Shown piece after piece: positions 1 through 7,504 of a stretch of 64,000 nt of DNA (position 1 is the first letter of the stretch; each line of letters starts with the position of its first letter). The translations under genes and the position numbers were made by a program. The stretch comes from Marinobacter mangrovi (lineage in GTDB: Bacteria > Pseudomonadota > Gammaproteobacteria > Pseudomonadales > Oleiphilaceae): the NCBI RefSeq assembly GCF_016798325.1, contig NZ_JAERVO010000001.1:558001-622000 (forward strand). Reading direction: 5' to 3'. The notes below the pieces were generated by a model. The model was given only the letters and a program-made list of their open reading frames with translations. It was not told the DNA's origin and made no database searches.

Positions 1-158
1 TCAGCGGTCAGTTCATCCTTGACGCCCTGGTAGACGGCGTCGAGGGCCGGGTGTTCAACGATCTGCGTCACGGCGACGACACGTGGGTCGGCCTGGAGGG
101 CGCCAGCCACAAGCAGTGCGAGCGCTGCAAAGACAACTCTCAGGGTGGAACGATTCAT
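1..158 (-). CDS. ABC transporter substrate-binding protein, TrpX-like (partial, N-terminus only)
   Basis: Only the first 52 codons are in the window; the gene runs off the left edge. Translation from the ATG whose first base is 158 gives a signal peptide (MNRSTLRVVFAALALLVAGA) and then ADPRVVAVTQIVEHPALDAV. The phrase VTQIVEHPALDA is typical of the TrpX / PF04392 family of periplasmic binding proteins of ABC importers. Those proteins lie beside a permease and an ATPase, which would be outside this window. The family call rests on this short N-terminus. The ligand cannot be told from it. Confidence 0.7.
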   Translation of the reverse strand, partial: MNRSTLRVVFAALALLVAGALQADPRVVAVTQIVEHPALDAVYQGVKDELTA

Positions 159-365
159 GCGGTGATACTCCCGATCCTCTGGTGGTTGGTGAGCCGTCTG
201 AGCGGGTGTTCCCACCCATGCCAGCCGACCGATCGAACGGCGTCTGCCGGTTCAGCGGCTCTTCATTATGTCATTGCCCGGGAAAAATGCTGGGCCGCGA
301 AAAGTGGCGGATTCTATCATAGAACGTAAGGGATACTCTCTACGGGGTAGCCGCAGTGGCCGGTA
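159..365. other. Intergenic region between two minus-strand genes
   Basis: This 207-base stretch should hold the promoter of the binding-protein gene, which reads leftward. A TATGAT-like hexamer is visible on the minus strand around 316-321, inside a short palindrome, but I see no convincing -35 partner. No conserved reading frame, tRNA or strong hairpin was recognised. Confidence 0.3.
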
Positions 366-734
366 TCAGGCCGATGGGCGGACGTGTCGGTACAGGAACT
401 GGATACGCAGGTTGTGGCTGGCCCGCAGAATGGTATAGGTAAAGCCCGCGGCGAAGAGCAGGGCCAGGCCGGTCAGCAGGATGTCAGCGGTCATGTCGCC
501 GTGCAGGCCCAACTGGAACGCCTTCAGCGCATTGCCGATATGCCGGAAAAGCAGATACAGCGTAAAGCCAAGCCCCAGCACGCAGGAGAGGATCTGCGTC
601 AGGCTGATCATGAGTGGCGGAATGGTCGCCCGGTGACCGCAGTAGCTGCACTGGTAACGGTCGGCGGCATCCGGCTCGTCGATTCGCGAAACCGGATCCA
701 TCAACCCCTTTCGGCAGTCAATGCAGACGTACAT
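366..734 (-). CDS. Small zinc-ribbon membrane protein, function unknown
   Basis: The 122-residue product starts with a compact zinc-ribbon-like segment: C4-x2-C7 and C29-x2-C32, the latter in the context QCSYCGHR. Two predicted membrane helices follow, about residues 40-63 and 89-112. I use the ATG at 734 rather than one nine codons upstream because AGGAAGG lies five bases before it; the upstream ATG has no ribosome site. The gene stands alone, codirectional with the binding-protein gene. Such small ribbon-plus-membrane proteins are common and rarely characterised, so I give no function. A metal-binding or scaffold role is only a guess. Confidence 0.6.
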   Translation of the reverse strand: MYVCIDCRKGLMDPVSRIDEPDAADRYQCSYCGHRATIPPLMISLTQILSCVLGLGFTLYLLFRHIGNALKAFQLGLHGDMTADILLTGLALLFAAGFTYTILRASHNLRIQFLYRHVRPSA

Positions 735-1059
735 GATGTCCTTCCTGTTTCTGGTCGTCATCGCATTATGAGCAAGTTGTCAGGGGGTTGCCGGGTCTGG
801 GTCACGTTTTACGGCGCAGTGTCGTCGTTCGCCTCTTGAGCCCTGCGGTCAGTATGGCTATCGTCATTTAGTTGAATACCTGTCACATTCTGGCGAAAAG
901 CGCTGTGCTGAAATAGCCTGTAACAGGATTCGGCCACCGAAGGCCAGCGGTGTGGGCGGGCACAACGTGGTGCTCCGCTAAACCGGTTTCAGCGCATCCT
1001 AGCCGTGTTGGCGGGGTTGCGCAAAGATCAATAACAACAGACAGCAGACAAGGACCTCC
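735..1059. other. Divergent intergenic region upstream of the acyl-CoA synthetase gene
   Basis: This 325-base region separates the minus-strand membrane protein from the plus-strand acyl-CoA synthetase. No gene is supported. The one notable element is AAACCGGTTT at 980-989, an AAAC-N2-GTTT palindrome listed separately. No clear sigma-70 promoter or terminator was seen. Confidence 0.3.
979..990. promoter_or_regulatory. Possible PsrA-type fatty-acid operator
   Basis: TAAACCGGTTTC fits the published PsrA half-site layout, (G/C)AAAC-N2-4-GTTT(G/C), except for the first base. PsrA is a TetR-family regulator of fatty-acid genes in pseudomonads. The site lies 70 bases upstream of an acyl-CoA synthetase, which is the kind of target expected. 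A 10-base palindrome can arise by chance, so this is suggestive only. Confidence 0.3.
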
Positions 1060-2727
1060 ATGGACACCAAGAATAAACTTCCTCTTGATATGGTCTACCA
1101 CTGGGAAACAGCGCGTGCCGGAGACGTGTACCTGTCCCAGCCGATGGGCGGTGGCACTGTCATCGACTTCACCTGGCGACGTGCGGTGGGTGAGGCGCGG
1201 AGGATGGCGTCGTATCTCAAGTCGCTCAACCTGCCCGAGAATAGCCGCATCGGTATCCTTTCCAAGAACTGCGCCCACTGGATTCTATCCGACTGGGCCA
1301 TCTGGATGGCGGGCCATATTTCCGTCCCGCTGTATCCGACCCTGAACGCCGACACCGTTCACTACGTGTTGGAGCATAGCGGCTGTGAGGTGTTGTTTGT
1401 CGGTAAGCTGGACGACTGGGATAGTATGAAGGCCGGCGTGCCGGACAGTGTCCACTGCCTCTCTTATCCGCTGAGCCCGCCCAACGATTTCAAGACCTGG
1501 GACGATATTGTCGCGAAGTACCCGCCCATGAAGGAAAATGTCCAGCGCGATCCGCATGAGCTGGCGACCATCGTCTACACCTCCGGCAGCACCGGACGGC
1601 CCAAAGGGGTCATGCTGAGCTTTGAGAACCTGGGCTACGCCTCGGTTGGCGGAATGGAAGCGCTCGATGTGACCGCGAATGAGCGGATGTTGTCCTATTT
1701 ACCGCTGTCGCACGTGTTCGAGCGTTTTGTCGTGGAGCTGGGGTCGATGTACCGCGGGTTCCATCTGTATTTCGCCGAGTCCCTGGATACCTTCGTCGAA
1801 GATCTCAAGCGGGCCCAGCCGACGCTCTTCCTGGCGGTGCCCCGGATCTGGACCAAATTCCAGCACGGCGTTTTCCAGAAGATGCCCCAGGAGAAACTGG
1901 CACGTCTGCTGCGGATTCCGCTGCTCAATCGCCTGATCAAGCGGAAGGTGCTTACCAACCTGGGGCTCCAGCACGTGAAGTTCGCCGGTAGCGGTTCAGC
2001 GCCCCTGTCCCACGATATTCTGGATTGGTACCGGGGGCTGGGCCTCGAGCTGCTGGAAGGCTACGGTATGTCCGAGAATTTTGCCTATTCTCACATGACC
2101 AAGCCGGGACGGGCGCGGACCGGTTACGTCGGTGAGCCGCTGCCGGGTGTCGACGTGCGGATCAGCGACGAGGGGGAGGTGCAGATCAAGAGCCCGGCCA
2201 CCATGATGGGGTATTACCGGGACGAGGAGAAAACCCGGGAAACCTTCACCGAAGACGGCTACCTGCGCACCGGCGACAAGGGCGAGGTCGATGAGCTCGG
2301 ACGCCTGCGCCTGACCGGCCGCATCAAGGAAATCTTCAAGACCAGCAAGGGCAAATACGTCGCCCCGGCGCCCATCGAGAACCGGCTCATGAGTCATCCC
2401 GACATCGAGATGGTCTGTGTGTCCGGGGCCAATCATCCGCAGCCGCACTGCCTGGTGATGCTGTCCGAGGACGCTCAGCGGAAGACGGCGGACGATGCTT
2501 TCCGCAAGGAACTGGAGCAGAGCTTCAAGACGCTGCTGACCGAGGTCAACGGGGCTGTCGATCCCCACGAGCAACTGAAGTTCATGGCGGTGGTACGGGA
2601 CGAGTGGAGTATCGAGAACGACTTCCTGACCCCGACACTGAAGCTCAAGCGTAATGTGGTTGAGGACGCCTACAAGGACATGGCGGACACCTGGTACAAC
2701 GAGAAGCAACCCATTATCTGGCAATAG
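1060..2727 (+). CDS. AMP-binding long-chain acyl-CoA synthetase family protein
   Basis: This 555-residue ANL-superfamily enzyme is expected to activate a fatty acid with ATP to the acyl-AMP and then form the CoA thioester. The P-loop-like motif YTSGSTGRPKG is near residues 172-182. The EGYGMSEN substrate/AMP motif is near 335. YLRTGD near 403 holds the ribose-binding Asp, and GRIKEIFKTSKGKYVAP near 425 marks the hinge and catalytic-lysine region. The start has AAGGA five bases upstream. The gene is monocistronic and closed by a strong hairpin at 2735-2771. It is closer to eukaryote-style long-chain synthetases than to the classic FadD. Chain-length preference is unknown. Confidence 0.85.
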   Translation: MDTKNKLPLDMVYHWETARAGDVYLSQPMGGGTVIDFTWRRAVGEARRMASYLKSLNLPENSRIGILSKNCAHWILSDWAIWMAGHISVPLYPTLNADTVHYVLEHSGCEVLFVGKLDDWDSMKAGVPDSVHCLSYPLSPPNDFKTWDDIVAKYPPMKENVQRDPHELATIVYTSGSTGRPKGVMLSFENLGYASVGGMEALDVTANERMLSYLPLSHVFERFVVELGSMYRGFHLYFAESLDTFVEDLKRAQPTLFLAVPRIWTKFQHGVFQKMPQEKLARLLRIPLLNRLIKRKVLTNLGLQHVKFAGSGSAPLSHDILDWYRGLGLELLEGYGMSENFAYSHMTKPGRARTGYVGEPLPGVDVRISDEGEVQIKSPATMMGYYRDEEKTRETFTEDGYLRTGDKGEVDELGRLRLTGRIKEIFKTSKGKYVAPAPIENRLMSHPDIEMVCVSGANHPQPHCLVMLSEDAQRKTADDAFRKELEQSFKTLLTEVNGAVDPHEQLKFMAVVRDEWSIENDFLTPTLKLKRNVVEDAYKDMADTWYNEKQPIIWQ

Positions 2728-2734
2728 GCGGCGT

Positions 2735-2771
2735 GGGCCCGCCCGGCGTGTCATCGCGCCGGAGCGGGCCC
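2735..2771 (+). terminator. GC-rich hairpin after the acyl-CoA synthetase gene
   Basis: GGGCCCGC and CCGGCG at 2735-2748 pair with CGCCGG and GCGGGCCC at 2757-2771, leaving one bulged A and an 8-base loop. The 14-pair stem starts eight bases after the stop codon. There is no U-tract, so it may act as an mRNA 3' stabiliser or a Rho-assisted terminator rather than an intrinsic one. Confidence 0.5.
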
Positions 2772-2870
2772 GGTATTGCATCCCTCCCTGAATCTCGTCC
2801 TGTGCATCCTTTAGTCGAATTGGGTCTTTGCGCTGGTCCGGCATAGACTGACGGTATAAGGAGGCGCCTT

Positions 2871-3329
2871 ATGACCCAGCTGGACCGGCTGCAGACCCGC
2901 ATTAACGAACATATTCCTCTTACACGCGCGCTGGGCGTGACGGTGGCCGACTACACCGGCGATCAGATCACCGTGAAAGCGCCGCTGGCGCTCAATCACA
3001 ATCACCAGGGCACGGGTTTTGGCGGCAGCGTCTATGCCGTGGCCGTCGTCGGGGCCTGGTCTTTGCTGGAGCTCTGGCTGGAAGACCGCCAGTTGAAAGG
3101 AAACGTGGTCATCCAGTCCGGCGCCATCGACTACGGCTTGCCCGTCAACAGCGACTTCTTCGCCCGCTGCAGGTTGCCCTCCGCTGAGGACATGGAGCGG
3201 TTTGAGCGCAGCATCGAGCGACGGGGAAAGGGGCGGGTGGTCCTTGAGGTGACGGTGTTCGTCGAGGAGGGCGGTACGGCTTTTCCGGCCGCGACGTTCA
3301 GCGGTCGCTTTGTGGTGACCCGGGCGTAA
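2871..3329 (+). CDS. YiiD C-terminal domain thioesterase-like protein
   Basis: The 152-residue protein matches the hot-dog fold family found at the C-terminus of E. coli YiiD (PF09500). The hallmark HNHQGTGFGGSVYA near residues 43-56 would form the central helix and acyl-thioester pocket. A role as a small acyl-CoA or acyl-carrier thioesterase is inferred from the fold; the substrate is not known. E. coli YiiD also carries an N-terminal acetyltransferase domain, absent here. An excellent AAGGAGG sits six bases before the ATG. The gene converges with the iron permease gene, with ten bases between stops. The adjacent acyl-CoA synthetase may be functionally related. Confidence 0.75.
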   Translation: MTQLDRLQTRINEHIPLTRALGVTVADYTGDQITVKAPLALNHNHQGTGFGGSVYAVAVVGAWSLLELWLEDRQLKGNVVIQSGAIDYGLPVNSDFFARCRLPSAEDMERFERSIERRGKGRVVLEVTVFVEEGGTAFPAATFSGRFVVTRA

Positions 3330-3339
3330 AGCACGTCGG

Positions 3340-5028
3340 TCAGTGGAATTCCCGGGATGCGGCTATCGAGCGGCTCATCAGCACGATCGGGATAATGCCC
3401 GCAGCCACAATAACCAGCGCCGGCAATCCGCTCTGGCGCAGCATTTCATCCGAGGCGTACTGATACACGTAGGTGGCCAGCGTCTCGAAATTGAACGGCC
3501 GCAGGATCAGCGTGGCCGGCAATTCCTTCATGCAATCCACGAACACGACGAGAGCGGCGGTCAGCAGCGTTCCCTTCAGCATCGGCAGGTGAACGCGAAG
3601 CAGCGTCTTGCCGGCTGGCACCCCCAAGGATCGGGCGGCCATGTCCATACTGGGCGTGATTTTTTGTAGGGCGCTCTCCAGGCTGCCGGCCGACACCGCC
3701 AGAAAACGAACGGTGTAGGCAAAGATGATGGCGAACGCGGTGCCGCTCAACAGCAGGCCGGTATTCCAGCCCAGCCACTGCTCCATGCGCAGGTCGAGCC
3801 AGTTGTCGAACGCGGCCAGCGGCACAATCACGCCGACCGCCAGTACCGCTCCCGGCATCGCATATCCGAGACTGGAAAGCCGCATCAGCACGCGCATGCC
3901 CGGCGTGTCGTGCAGTCGGCGACTGTAAGCCAGTAAAAGGCCGATCAGCAGGGTCGTCAGGGCCGCCGCGGCGGACAGAAACAGGCTGTTCAGGGCGTTT
4001 GCCAGGAAATCGTCCGTCCAGCTCTCGGCAAAGTACTCCACCGCGTAGTAGCCCAGAACCGCTGCCGGCACCACAAAACCCAGCAACAAAGGCAATCCGC
4101 AGGCTACCACGCAAGCTGCCTGGCGACTCCGGGACAGGGTGAAACGGTGCAGGGGATCGCGCATGTCCCGGGCAGCGTATTGTTGCTGGCGGCGACGAGA
4201 GTAGCGCTCCAGGGTCACCAGGATGAGAACGAAGGCGAGCATGATGCTTGCAATCTGGGCCGCGCCACCCAGGTTGCCCAGATTCATCCAGGTGTCGAAC
4301 AGGCCGGCGGTCAGCGTGTTGACGGCAAAGAAGTCGACGGTGCCGAAATCGTTCAGGGTCTCCATCAGAACCAGTGACAGGCCCACCGCAATGGCGGGCC
4401 GGGCAATCGGCAGCACCACCCGAAAGAATGTGCCCAGGGCGGACTGGCCGAGGCTTCGGCTGACCGCAAACAGCGAAGGGGACTGTTCCAGGAAAGCGGC
4501 CCTGGCCAGCAGGTAAATGTAGGGATACAGCACCAGTCCGATCATCAGGATGGCGCCGGGCAGGCTGCGGATGGCCGGGAACCAGTAGTCGCCGGCATCG
4601 TGCCAGTCGAACATCTCCCGCAGGGCCGACTGAACCGGTCCGGCGTAGTCGAGCAGGTCGGTGTAGACGTAGGCGATGACATAAGCCGGCACCGCAAACG
4701 GCAGCAGCAGGGCCCACTCGAAAAAGCGCCGGCCGGGGAACTGGCACATGGTGACCAGCCAGGCGGTACCGACGCCGATGACCAGCGTCAGCACGGACAC
4801 GCCGAGCATTAACTGGACAGTATTCGACAGGTAGATGGGAAGCGTTGTCTCCACCAGGTGAGGCCAGATGTTGTCGTCCGGAAACAGCGCCAGCACGAGC
4901 ACGGCGCCGACAGGCAGTGCCACCAACAGCGTGGTGACAGTCGCGGCAAGCAGCCAGCGCCGGGAGGTGCCGGACTTCAGGGGCTGTTGTTCAATCGGGG
5001 GCAATGGCGCGTCGACGGCCTGGCTCAT
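3340..5028 (-). CDS. fbpB: Iron(III) ABC transporter permease, FbpB-type
   Basis: This 562-residue inner-membrane protein carries two fused binding-protein-dependent permease domains, about residues 60-270 and 345-550, with roughly twelve membrane helices. That is the layout of FbpB/SfuB/HitB ferric-iron permeases. The EAA-like loops that dock to the ATPase are visible, for example SLGQSALGTFFRVVLPIARP and SLGVPAGKTLLRVHLPMLKG. It follows the binding-protein gene by 71 bases, with a hairpin between them. No ATP-binding subunit gene lies beside it, so the ATPase must be encoded elsewhere or shared. Confidence 0.88.
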   Translation of the reverse strand: MSQAVDAPLPPIEQQPLKSGTSRRWLLAATVTTLLVALPVGAVLVLALFPDDNIWPHLVETTLPIYLSNTVQLMLGVSVLTLVIGVGTAWLVTMCQFPGRRFFEWALLLPFAVPAYVIAYVYTDLLDYAGPVQSALREMFDWHDAGDYWFPAIRSLPGAILMIGLVLYPYIYLLARAAFLEQSPSLFAVSRSLGQSALGTFFRVVLPIARPAIAVGLSLVLMETLNDFGTVDFFAVNTLTAGLFDTWMNLGNLGGAAQIASIMLAFVLILVTLERYSRRRQQQYAARDMRDPLHRFTLSRSRQAACVVACGLPLLLGFVVPAAVLGYYAVEYFAESWTDDFLANALNSLFLSAAAALTTLLIGLLLAYSRRLHDTPGMRVLMRLSSLGYAMPGAVLAVGVIVPLAAFDNWLDLRMEQWLGWNTGLLLSGTAFAIIFAYTVRFLAVSAGSLESALQKITPSMDMAARSLGVPAGKTLLRVHLPMLKGTLLTAALVVFVDCMKELPATLILRPFNFETLATYVYQYASDEMLRQSGLPALVIVAAGIIPIVLMSRSIAASREFH

Positions 5029-5050
5029 GGGTATCCTTGGGGCGGTAAGC

Positions 5051-5075
5051 GCTGCCCGGGAAAAGTGCGGGCAGC
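5051..5075 (-). promoter_or_regulatory. Intercistronic hairpin between binding protein and permease
   Basis: GCTGCCCG at 5051-5058 and CGGGCAGC at 5068-5075 form an eight-pair stem with a nine-base loop in the gap between the two iron-transport genes. Such hairpins often protect the upstream part of the message, so that the abundant periplasmic protein is made in excess over the permease. This reading is inferred from position. Confidence 0.5.
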
Positions 5076-5099
5076 CTGCCTGGAATGAATCGGCGCGAC

Positions 5100-6116
5100 T
5101 CAGTTGTCGTAATTGACCCGGTCGACCATCTTCACGGCGGCTTCGCGATGGGCCGCGATCGTGTTCAGGGCGAGATCGTCCGGGTGCAGTGTGCCCCAGC
5201 TGGCAACCACGTCTGACGGCGGCACCGCCGGATTGGCGGGATATTCGTAGTTGACGGTGGCGTAGATCGTCTGGGCTTCCGCCGTTGTCAGGTACTCCAT
5301 CAGTTTGATGGCGTTGTCCCGGTTGGGCGCGCTGTGGGTCAAGGCCATGCCACTGATGTTGATGTGGGTTCCACGACCCTCGGCATTGGGAAACACCAGG
5401 TTCACGGACTGGGCGGCGTCACGCTGGTTTTCGTCTTCCAACATCTTGCCGTAGTAATAGCTGTTGCCGAGTGCGACGTCGCAAACGCCTTCGGCAATCG
5501 CCATGATCTGGTCGCGGTCGCCACCCTGGGGGCGGCGTGCCAGATTGTCCTTCAGGCCCTGCAACCATTGTTCGGCCTTGGCTTCGCCGTGGTGGGCAAT
5601 CATCGAGGCAAACAGGGCCACGTTATAAGGGTGCTTGCCGCTGCGGGTACAGACTCGCCCCTGCCATTTGGGATCCGCCAGTTCCTCGTACGTGGTGATT
5701 TCGCCGGGTTCGACACGGTCCTTGGCGGTGAAGATCAGGCGAGCCCGGCTGGTAAGGCCGTACCATTTGCCCTCCGGGTGACGCAGGTGGGCGGGGATAT
5801 CCTGTTCCAGGGTCGCCGTGGTAACGGCTTCGGTGAGGTCGCGCTCAACCAGTTCATTGAGGCGGGCGATATCCACGGTCATGACCAGGTCAGCGGGGCT
5901 GTTGCGACCCTCTCGCTGCAGACGCTCGGCAAGGCCATTGCGGGCGAAGACCACATTGGCTTCGATGCCTGTCTTGCGAGTGAACGCGTCTAGCAAGGGC
6001 TCAAGCAGATAGGGCTGGCGGTAGGAATAGATGTTGACTTCCCCGGCAGCGGTTGCGGCGAGTGGGGTCAGCAATAGGTTCGCCAGCAGGGCGATGGTGG
6101 AAAAACGATGGCGCAT
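5100..6116 (-). CDS. fbpA: Iron(III) ABC transporter periplasmic binding protein, FbpA/FutA-type
   Basis: The 338-residue product has a Sec signal peptide ending near ATAAG and the mature start EVNIYSYRQP, typical of the ferric-binding FbpA/FutA/HitA group. The iron-ligand tyrosine cluster is visible as LGNSYYYGK in the C-terminal half. It would bind Fe3+ in the periplasm and deliver it to the downstream FbpB-type permease. A good Fur-box match lies about 50 bases upstream of the start, so the operon is probably repressed by iron. Length and motifs are normal for the family. Confidence 0.9.
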   Translation of the reverse strand: MRHRFSTIALLANLLLTPLAATAAGEVNIYSYRQPYLLEPLLDAFTRKTGIEANVVFARNGLAERLQREGRNSPADLVMTVDIARLNELVERDLTEAVTTATLEQDIPAHLRHPEGKWYGLTSRARLIFTAKDRVEPGEITTYEELADPKWQGRVCTRSGKHPYNVALFASMIAHHGEAKAEQWLQGLKDNLARRPQGGDRDQIMAIAEGVCDVALGNSYYYGKMLEDENQRDAAQSVNLVFPNAEGRGTHINISGMALTHSAPNRDNAIKLMEYLTTAEAQTIYATVNYEYPANPAVPPSDVVASWGTLHPDDLALNTIAAHREAAVKMVDRVNYDN

Positions 6117-6168
6117 GGCGTTCTCTGTGTCCTGGTTCGTTCGCCGGAGGAAAATCCGGAGTATTCGG

Positions 6169-6187
6169 AATGATAATCGGTATTAAA
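6169..6187 (-). promoter_or_regulatory. Fur box upstream of the iron uptake operon
   Basis: Against the 7-1-7 Fur consensus TGATAATnATTATCA, the stretch from 6171 reads TGATAAT-C-GGTATTA. The first half matches in 7 of 7 positions and the second in 4 of 7. The flanking AA and AA extend the AT-rich dyad. It lies upstream of a ferric-iron binding protein, the expected target of Fur. Confidence 0.65.
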
Positions 6188-6388
6188 CCTGAATTTTAGA
6201 ATGGTTGCGAAAAAGAATTATTTCGGGGAGGAGAAAAACGGAAAACTGTCGGACCTGCATTCACTTGCACCCCACATTTAGTGCTATGCTTCATCATCAG
6301 AAAGGGAAGTCTGGCGTTGGGGCCCCTGAATCGCTCCTCTGCTCAGGCCGGCAGTATCATGACAACAGAGCAGTAACCGAGCCCAGCG

Positions 6389-6655
6389 ATGTCCAGTGAT
6401 CGACGCGCCTATTTAAGAACCGCATTGAACGCCAAAGTCCGCGTGACCCATCCCACTCTCGGTGAGCGCGTCTACAATACTCGGGACATTTCTGACGGCG
6501 GTGTTTTTGTCGTGTCCGAGGAAGGGGAGCGCCCGAATATCGGGGATCGCGTCCAGGTCCAGGTCCAGGGCCTGCCGGTGCCCGCGCCGATTCTGGATAT
6601 GGAAGTGGTGCGCATGACGGTTGATGGTTTCGGGCTCCAGTTTGTGAACGAGTAA
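6389..6655 (+). CDS. PilZ domain protein, putative c-di-GMP receptor
   Basis: This 88-residue single-domain protein shows both c-di-GMP-binding signatures of PilZ: the arginine motif RRAYLR at residues 5-10 and DISDGG near 33-38. The rest is the short beta-barrel. It is probably a cytoplasmic effector that binds c-di-GMP and acts on a partner in motility, pili or polysaccharide export; the partner is not visible here. A lipoprotein gene and an HD-GYP gene follow on the same strand, and a GGDEF/EAL protein is encoded 41 kb away. The ribosome site is weak and the start is chosen by homology. Confidence 0.88.
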   Translation: MSSDRRAYLRTALNAKVRVTHPTLGERVYNTRDISDGGVFVVSEEGERPNIGDRVQVQVQGLPVPAPILDMEVVRMTVDGFGLQFVNE

Positions 6656-6739
6656 CTGTTCCCCCCTGCCGCGATGTGGGACATTGCCGCATCGACGCTA
6701 TCGTTCGTCATACCACGTTATACGTTAACCAGGTCCGAC

Positions 6740-7306
6740 ATGATTCGACTCCCCGTCTGCGCGCTATTGTTGTCGGCGTTGTCCGGCTGCGCCTCTTATC
6801 AAAGTCATTACGGTGTTTTCAGTGCGTCCAATGCCAGCGGCGATGAGCGCCAGTTCCGTGTGACCTGGGAGACGGTGGACTATCCCGGTTGGTGGTTCGC
6901 GAACGATCAGGCATCGCCCATCCGCCTGGAAACCCAGTGCAGCACTCGCACCTGGATCCTGAGAGACGCCGCCCAGACGGGTGGGGAGCAGGCGTGCGGT
7001 GCAGGTATCAAGGCTTGTGGCTCGCCGGAAGACGATGTCCTGGCGCGATCCGGGCAGCCGGCTGAGCCGGCCTCCACTTGCCTGGAAGTGCGCAATGCCC
7101 AACGCATTGTCGACCTGGATCGGCAACTGGAGTTGGTGGTGTCCTGTCGTCCACGTCGGACGACCGTTGAGGTGAACGGTGAAACGGAAAACCGGGATTA
7201 CCTGCGGGCCTCGGTGGTTCCTTACAGCATTCGCGTCCGGGAGGCGCCGCGCGACAGCCTTTCAGCCCGGCCGCCGGAGCTGGATGACCATGTTTGCGGC
7301 GATTGA
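6740..7306 (+). CDS. Cysteine-rich putative lipoprotein, function unknown
   Basis: The 188-residue product begins with a lipoprotein signal MIRLPVCALLLSALSGC, lipobox LSGC with C17 as acylation site. The mature part contains six more cysteines, which could make three disulfides in the periplasm. It has no membrane helix and no domain I recognise. I prefer the ATG at 6740 over one 22 codons upstream because it places the signal peptide at the N-terminus and has AGG nearby. It lies 84 bases after the PilZ gene and may share its transcript. I assign no function. Confidence 0.65.
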   Translation: MIRLPVCALLLSALSGCASYQSHYGVFSASNASGDERQFRVTWETVDYPGWWFANDQASPIRLETQCSTRTWILRDAAQTGGEQACGAGIKACGSPEDDVLARSGQPAEPASTCLEVRNAQRIVDLDRQLELVVSCRPRRTTVEVNGETENRDYLRASVVPYSIRVREAPRDSLSARPPELDDHVCGD

Positions 7307-7386
7307 TGCGCCCCTGATTTTGTGACGTGCGTCTCGCTCTGACTGTTATTCACATCTCGTTGCTACCTTTTGTTGCCGGCTGATAA

Positions 7387-7424
7387 CGAACAGTAACCTT
7401 GTGTCGGTGAAAGGTTACTGTTCG
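7387..7424. promoter_or_regulatory. Perfect 14-bp inverted repeat upstream of the HD-GYP gene
   Basis: CGAACAGTAACCTT at 7387-7400 and AAGGTTACTGTTCG at 7411-7424 are exact reverse complements around a 10-base centre. No U-run follows, so it is a poor intrinsic terminator. It lies 80 bases before the GTG start of the HD-GYP gene. It could be a dimeric repressor operator or an mRNA hairpin. The regulator is unknown. Confidence 0.55.
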
Positions 7425-7504
7425 GTACACAAATGTTATTGTCGCTCGCCGCGATCCCGTCAGAATGGAATCATCGACGTCGTTTTCAGGAGTAGAGGTC
7501 TGCC

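Noticed and set aside
2996-3329. Possible second gene antisense to the YiiD-like thioesterase
   Set aside because: The frame on the opposite strand lacks any ribosome site and family similarity, while the plus-strand hot-dog motif is clear.
3446-4747. 433-codon frame within fbpB in a different register on the same strand
   Set aside because: The composition is Pro/Ala/Arg-rich and hydrophilic. The FbpB frame has proper membrane helices and permease motifs over the same bases.
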